Shown here: in pieces, positions 15,635 to 19,400 of the stretch | Position numbering within the stretch: the first letter of the stretch is position 1 | Layout: each line of letters starts with the position of its first letter | Origin: an uncultured Alphaproteobacteria bacterium | Lineage (GTDB): Bacteria; Pseudomonadota; Alphaproteobacteria; Rhizobiales; Ancalomicrobiaceae | Length of the DNA: 19,400 nucleotides | NCBI GenBank assembly: GCA_937919435.1 | Contig: CALFRR010000246.1 | Location: forward strand, 1 to 19,400 | Reading direction: 5' to 3' | Translations under genes and position numbers: made by a program | Notes under the pieces: model-generated | The model's input: the letters and a program-made list of their open reading frames with translations, nothing else | The model's database searches: none | What the model was told of the DNA's origin: nothing

Positions 15635-17059
15635 TCAGACCCTGAGGTCGAGGGCTCCGGTCCGCAGCGAGCGATAGGCGACGGCGGCGACTTCGGGCAC
15701 CACCGGAGGCGCGTCCTCTTCGGTGGCGGTGACGATCGTCGGCTGCGGCTGTTCGGAACCTCGCCGGTCGCCTTCGCCGCGCAGCGAGAACTGCAGGCCG
15801 GAGTTGCCGACGTCGAGGCCGGCGTTGGCCAGCGACCGTTCGAGGTTGCGTTGGTCGCGCATCATCATGTCGAGGGTCTCGGGACGCTCGACGACGAGAT
15901 GAGCCTTGACGTCGCCGGTCGACCCGACGGTCAGGCTGACGTCGATGCGGCCGAGGTCGGCGGGCTCCAGGCGCATCTCGAAGCGCGACCGGCCGCGGTT
16001 CGCCTGTGCGGCGACGGTCTCGGCGAGCGCGGCGAGGGTGACCGCGTGGACGACCGGGACCGAGCGGGTGGTCTGAGCCGTCGGGTCGGCGGTCGCGGTC
16101 TGCCGGGTCTGGGCGAGATCGGCGGCGGCGGGGTTGGTGTTGGAATGAGCCGGAGGTCGGGCCTCGACGGGGGCGGAGGCGCCGCCGTCGAGGTCCGTGG
16201 TCTCGGCTTCCTTGGGAGCGCCCTTCTGGGCCTGTTGCGCCAGGAGGGCGCGATCGGCGGCGGTTGCTTCGGCCGCCGCGTTTTCCTTCGCCGCATCGAC
16301 CTTGCCGGCGGTGGCCTTGACCTGATCGGCGGTCGCCGCGGCCTTCGCCGCTTCGGCGGTCTGCGGTGCGCGATAGGTCAGAGGCGTCCCGTCGCTGCGG
16401 GCGGTGCGGGCGGCCCGGCCGACGAGCGAGGTGAGGCCGAGCGGATCGGTGTCGGTGTTGGTGTTCGTCGTCGACGTCCCGCCGTCGGAGCCGCGGGCTT
16501 CGGCGTCGTCGGTGCGGCGCGCGGTCTTGGCGGCGAGGCTGGCGGCGAACTCGGCGTTGGCGGTGGCCTCTTCGGACGCGGTCTCGGCCGCGGTCGGGAC
16601 GGTCGGTGCGGCAGTGCCGGTTCCGGCGCCCGCGATGCCGAGCGACGCGCCGGGACCGGCGGCGCCGACCGCGCTGCCGCCATGGCCGTCGATGCCGGTG
16701 TTCGGGGCGGAGGTCTGGGACGGTCCGGGAGCCCGGGCGCCGAGGTCGGCGGGCGAGGCGACGCCGGCGGCGGTGGCGAACTGGACCCCGGCATTCTGCA
16801 TCTGGGCGGCGATCTGGGCGGCGAGGTCGGAGGAGCCCGTCGCGTCGGAGTCGGACTCGTCGGTGGTGGTCGACGTGGTCGCGTCGTCACCGGAGGTCGC
16901 GGTGACCGTCGTGGAGGAGGTGCCGATCGCGCCCTCGAGCAGGTCGAGGAACTGCGAGAAGAGGCTCGCCTGATCGGTGGACATGGCGGTTCCGGCAGCC
17001 GGCGCAGTGGGGGTGCGGGGCGCGGCGGAAGCCTTGGGGAGGGTGTCGACGGTGGGCAA
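15635..17059 (-). CDS. fliK: Flagellar hook-length control protein FliK
   Basis: The 474-residue protein has a long low-complexity, Ala/Thr-rich export and ruler part (1 to about 340). The conserved C-terminal Flg_hook domain (about 345-435) includes RGRSRFEMRLEPADLGRIDVSL, VKAHLVVERPETLDMM and NAGLDVGNSGLQFSL. FliK measures hook length and switches export specificity through the export gate. It starts at TTG 17057-17059, supported by a perfect AGGAGGT 5 bases upstream; the next ATG is 25 codons downstream without such a site. A sigma-54 promoter lies 47-63 bp upstream, placing it in the FlbD-controlled late class, with flgD as second gene. Ruler proteins vary in length, so the size is unremarkable. 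Confidence 0.92.
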   Translation of the reverse strand: MPTVDTLPKASAAPRTPTAPAAGTAMSTDQASLFSQFLDLLEGAIGTSSTTVTATSGDDATTSTTTDESDSDATGSSDLAAQIAAQMQNAGVQFATAAGVASPADLGARAPGPSQTSAPNTGIDGHGGSAVGAAGPGASLGIAGAGTGTAAPTVPTAAETASEEATANAEFAASLAAKTARRTDDAEARGSDGGTSTTNTNTDTDPLGLTSLVGRAARTARSDGTPLTYRAPQTAEAAKAAATADQVKATAGKVDAAKENAAAEATAADRALLAQQAQKGAPKEAETTDLDGGASAPVEARPPAHSNTNPAAADLAQTRQTATADPTAQTTRSVPVVHAVTLAALAETVAAQANRGRSRFEMRLEPADLGRIDVSLTVGSTGDVKAHLVVERPETLDMMMRDQRNLERSLANAGLDVGNSGLQFSLRGEGDRRGSEQPQPTIVTATEEDAPPVVPEVAAVAYRSLRTGALDLRV

Positions 17060-17064
17060 ACTCT

Positions 17065-17071
17065 ACCTCCT
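17065..17071 (-). promoter_or_regulatory. Strong ribosome site fixing the TTG start of fliK
   Basis: AGGAGGT on the minus strand, 5 bases before TTG 17057-17059. Confidence 0.8.
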
Positions 17072-17105
17072 GGAACGCCGAAGGGGACGCTCGTCCACCC
17101 ACCGA

Positions 17106-17122
17106 TGCAAAGGCGGGGCCAG
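17106..17122 (-). promoter_or_regulatory. Sigma-54 (-24/-12) promoter of fliK-flgD
   Basis: Minus strand CTGGCCCCGCCTTTGCA against YTGGCACGRNNNTTGCW: two mismatches, with the invariant GG and GC exactly 10 bases apart. Predicted transcription start is near 17095, giving a leader of about 36 bases. The window encodes the sigma-54 activator FlbD. Confidence 0.8.
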
Positions 17123-17204
17123 ATCCGCCGTCACCCCTCCACGGCCTCTGCGAGACCTCGGACGGGGGCGAAATGGCGCCGATGAGGCGTCCGGGGCGTC
17201 CGGT

Positions 17205-17263
17205 GGACGGGAAAGCCCTGCCGGGATCGGCAGAAGCTGCCGGTCTTCCGGGTTTTCCCGTCC
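17205..17263. promoter_or_regulatory. Extended hairpin containing a putative FlbD enhancer element
   Basis: Outer arms 17205-17218 and 17250-17263 pair over 14 positions with one G-T. The inner arms are the perfect palindrome CGGCAGAAGCTGCCG (17228-17242), which has the same CGGCA-N5-TGCCG core as the flhA operator. The core is centred about 140 bp upstream of the predicted fliK start, suitable for an activator acting on sigma-54. No gene reads into it from either side, so a terminator role is unlikely. Confidence 0.5.
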
Positions 17264-17275
17264 GTCCCGCTCGGC

Positions 17276-17281
17276 TATAGT
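17276..17281 (+). promoter_or_regulatory. Candidate -10 element for mnmA-pmtA
   Basis: TATAGT in a GGC-TATAGT-C context typical of alphaproteobacterial housekeeping promoters, 58 bp before the mnmA ATG. The -35 position (around 17253-17258, TTTTCC) is poor and overlaps the hairpin arm. Confidence 0.4.
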
Positions 17282-17339
17282 CGCGCCGCCCGTCCGCCGG
17301 CGCCCCGCTCGGCGGGAGATCTTGAGGTGACGCTCCCCC

Positions 17340-18521
17340 ATGACGAATTCACTCGACCTTCCCGGTCGTCCGGCAGAGACCCGCGTCGTCGTGGCGATGT
17401 CGGGCGGGGTGGATTCGTCGGTGGTCGCCGCTCTCCTGAAACAGGAGGGTTACGTCGTCGTCGGGGTGACGCTGCAGCTCTACGACCACGGCGAGGCGAC
17501 CCACCGGAAGGGCGCCTGCTGCGCCGGCCGGGACATCCTCGACGCCGCCCGCGTCGCCGAGACGATCGGCATTCCACACTATGTGCTCGACTACGAGGAC
17601 CGCTTCCGTGAGGCGGTGATCGACCGGTTCGCCGAGAGCTATCTGGCCGGCGAGACGCCGGTGCCCTGCGCCTCGTGCAATCAGACGGTCAAGTTCGCCG
17701 ATCTCCTGGAGACCGCGCGCGCCCTCGGCGCCGAGGCGCTGGCGACCGGCCACTACGTCACCTCCCGGCGCCTCGCCTCCGGCCGCCGCGGCCTCTACCG
17801 CCCGGCCGATCTCGACCGTGACCAGAGCTACTTCCTCTATGCGACCACCCAGGAGCAGCTCGACTTCCTGCGCTTCCCGCTCGGCGGCACGCCGAAGGGC
17901 GAGACCCGCGAGATCGCCCGCCGGCTCGGTCTGGCGGTGGCCGACAAGCACGACAGCCAGGACATCTGCTTCGTGCCCTCCGGTCGTTATGCCGACGTGA
18001 TCGAACGGCTGAAGCCGGATGCGGTGGAGCCGGGCGAGATCGTCCATCTCGACGGGCGGGTGCTCGGCCGCCACGAGGGGATCATCCACTACACCGTCGG
18101 CCAGCGCCGCGGCATCGGCGTGGCGATCGGCGAACCGCTCTACGTCGTCCATCTCGACGCCGATCGGCGGCGGGTGGTGGTCGGCCCGCGCGATGCGCTG
18201 ATGACACGCAGGCTTCATCTTCGCGAGGTCAACTGGCTCGGCGACGGCCCGCTCGGCGGTCTCGGCGCGGAGGGGCTCGACGTCCGGGTCCGGGTGCGGT
18301 CCACCCGGGCACCGCAGCCGGCCCATCTCTTCGTCGAAGACGGCCGGGTGATGGTCGATCTGGTCGAAGGCGAGCACGGGGTCGCACCGGGGCAGGCGGC
18401 GGTCTTCTACGACGGCGCCGACGGCGAGACCCGGGTGCTCGGCGGAGGGACGATCGCAGGGGTGGAACGGCCGGCCGACGGGCTGGTGCCGTCCGCGGGC
18501 GGACGTGCGGCGGCGGAGTGA
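17340..18521 (+). CDS. mnmA: tRNA-specific 2-thiouridylase MnmA
   Basis: The 393-residue enzyme thiolates U34 of tRNA-Lys, -Glu and -Gln, using a persulfide relayed by the cysteine desulfurase system. The ATP pyrophosphatase P-loop SGGVDSS is at 21-27. The catalytic cysteine is C113 in VPCASCNQTVKF, and the second, persulfide-carrying cysteine is C210 in SQDICFVPSG. The tRNA-binding segment DRDQSYFLY lies at about 159-167 and the HYTVGQRRGIG-like motif further on. The N-terminus (NSLDLPGRP before VVVAMSGG) agrees with alphaproteobacterial MnmA, which supports ATG 17340, although GAGG is about 12 bases away. A GTG at 17327 is in another frame. It is followed after 9 bp by the methyltransferase gene and is unrelated to the flagellar genes except by sharing the divergent control region. 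Confidence 0.96.
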   Translation: MTNSLDLPGRPAETRVVVAMSGGVDSSVVAALLKQEGYVVVGVTLQLYDHGEATHRKGACCAGRDILDAARVAETIGIPHYVLDYEDRFREAVIDRFAESYLAGETPVPCASCNQTVKFADLLETARALGAEALATGHYVTSRRLASGRRGLYRPADLDRDQSYFLYATTQEQLDFLRFPLGGTPKGETREIARRLGLAVADKHDSQDICFVPSGRYADVIERLKPDAVEPGEIVHLDGRVLGRHEGIIHYTVGQRRGIGVAIGEPLYVVHLDADRRRVVVGPRDALMTRRLHLREVNWLGDGPLGGLGAEGLDVRVRVRSTRAPQPAHLFVEDGRVMVDLVEGEHGVAPGQAAVFYDGADGETRVLGGGTIAGVERPADGLVPSAGGRAAAE

Positions 18522-18530
18522 GGGACATCG

Positions 18531-19247
18531 ATGAGCAAGAGTGTCAGACGACGCGGCAGCGCGGCGGCGCTGGAGGTCTCTCGAAACGACGGGCGGGCGA
18601 TCGGCGTATCGGCATCGCCGCCACGGCTCGACGAAGCGGCGGTGCTCGCGGCCTATTCGCGCTGGGCGCCGATCTACGATCGGGTGTTCGGGCGGGTGTT
18701 CGACGCCGGCCGGAAGCTGGCGGTGGAGATCATCAACCGGCGGTCGGGGCGTCTCCTGGAGGTCGGGGTCGGCACCGGGCTGACCCTGCCGCGTTACGGT
18801 GCCCATCTCGAGGTGACCGGCATCGACCTGTCGCCGCAGATGCTGGCGATGGCGCGGCGGCGGGTGGCGGAGGAGAAGCTCGTCAACGTGGCGGCGCTCC
18901 ACGAGATGGACGCGACCGCACTGGCGTTTCCGGACGGCGCCTTCGAAACGGTGGCGGTGATGTACACGATCACCGTGGTGCCGCATCCGGACGCGGTGAT
19001 GGCCGAGGTCGAGCGGGTGACGGCGTCGGGTGGCGAGGCGATCTTCGTCTCGCACTTCGCCTCGCGGAGCGGCTGGCGGCGGGCGATCGAGTCGGCGTTG
19101 ACGCCGTTCACCCGCAAGCTCGGCTGGCGGCCGGACTTTCCGGTGGAGCGGATCCTAGGCCGTCCGGGCTTCGAGCTGGTGGAGACCCGGCGGCTCGGGC
19201 TGTTCGGCATCTTCAGCGTGGTGCGGCTCCGGCGGAAGGCGTCCTGA
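18531..19247 (+). CDS. pmtA: SAM-dependent methyltransferase, probable phosphatidylethanolamine N-methyltransferase
   Basis: The 238-residue class I methyltransferase has motif I LLEVGVGTGLTLP (about 75-87), the acidic ribose-binding residue in VTGIDLSPQMLAMARRR, and the TITVVPHPDAVMAEVERVTASGGEAIFVSHF stretch. With AYSRWAPIYDRVFGRVFDAGRK before motif I, this resembles the Rhodobacter/Sinorhizobium-type soluble PmtA, which methylates phosphatidylethanolamine stepwise to phosphatidylcholine. About 30 basic and polar residues precede the usual family start; this is a real extension or an over-early start. GAGGGA lies before ATG 18531, 9 bp after the mnmA stop, so the two genes are one operon. 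A related small-molecule methyltransferase (for example UbiE-like) is the main alternative. Confidence 0.75.
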   Translation: MSKSVRRRGSAAALEVSRNDGRAIGVSASPPRLDEAAVLAAYSRWAPIYDRVFGRVFDAGRKLAVEIINRRSGRLLEVGVGTGLTLPRYGAHLEVTGIDLSPQMLAMARRRVAEEKLVNVAALHEMDATALAFPDGAFETVAVMYTITVVPHPDAVMAEVERVTASGGEAIFVSHFASRSGWRRAIESALTPFTRKLGWRPDFPVERILGRPGFELVETRRLGLFGIFSVVRLRRKAS

Positions 19248-19400
19248 CGACGGGCCGAGGCGTCGGACGGGGACACCGCGACGACGGGAGGCCGCGACGG
19301 CCGTCCGAGCCGCCTCCGGAGCGCGCGGGCGGGCGTTCTCGGTGAGCGGAGCCGGCTTCCGAGTGCGGCGGGTGCGGGCGTGGTGTGGGCGGGATCGACC
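19248..19400. other. Right-edge sequence without a recognised gene
   Basis: This very GC-rich stretch contains arms TCGGACGG (19263-19270) and CCGTCCGA (19301-19308), which could make a weak terminator for mnmA-pmtA. A GTG at 19341 opens a frame that runs off the window, but it has no ribosome site and is too short to judge. Confidence 0.3.

Overview
The window comes from a high-GC alphaproteobacterium. CtrA and SciP (the CtrA antagonist) are both present, and the gene order fliF-fliG-fliH/flbE-fliN-flbD is the Caulobacter-type order. The truncated CtrA reads as a near-consensus alphaproteobacterial receiver domain. Order and genus cannot be fixed from sequence alone; a Hyphomicrobiales-like genome is plausible. 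Nearly everything is ordinary chromosomal coding sequence. I see no insertion sequence, phage gene, CRISPR array, tRNA or rRNA.

Layout from left to right: the start of ctrA (minus strand, cut by the window edge). A 385-bp divergent control region, rich in GANTC methylation sites, separates it from fliI-fliJ (plus). A bidirectional hairpin terminator follows. Then come, all on the minus strand, a MipA/OmpV outer-membrane protein gene, flhA, a ferredoxin-reductase-type flavoprotein, a small membrane-anchored unknown, a LysE/RhtB exporter, and the operon fliF-fliG-fliH-fliN-flbD (transcribed from right to left). Next are sciP, flgD and fliK (minus). At the right end are mnmA and a PmtA-like methyltransferase (plus).

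Functionally this is a flagellar assembly locus together with part of its cell-cycle and assembly-order control. FliF/FliG/FliN build the MS ring and C ring. FlhA, FliH, FliI and FliJ form the export gate and its ATPase complex. FlgD and FliK handle hook capping and hook length. CtrA is the cell-cycle master regulator, SciP its inhibitor and FlbD the sigma-54 activator/repressor.

The most interesting result is in the non-coding DNA. The flhA and fliF promoters share one composite module: a CtrA box (TTAA-N7-TTAA type), exactly 7 bp, then a 19-bp CGGCA-N5-TGCCG-type element that I infer to be the FlbD (ftr-like) operator. The same core palindrome recurs upstream of fliK, but there it lies about 110 bp upstream of a good sigma-54 -24/-12 promoter, where an activator would sit. 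The sciP and fliI promoters have CtrA-like boxes without the palindrome. One local DNA pattern could therefore encode early genes on (CtrA), early genes off (FlbD) and late genes on (FlbD plus sigma-54).
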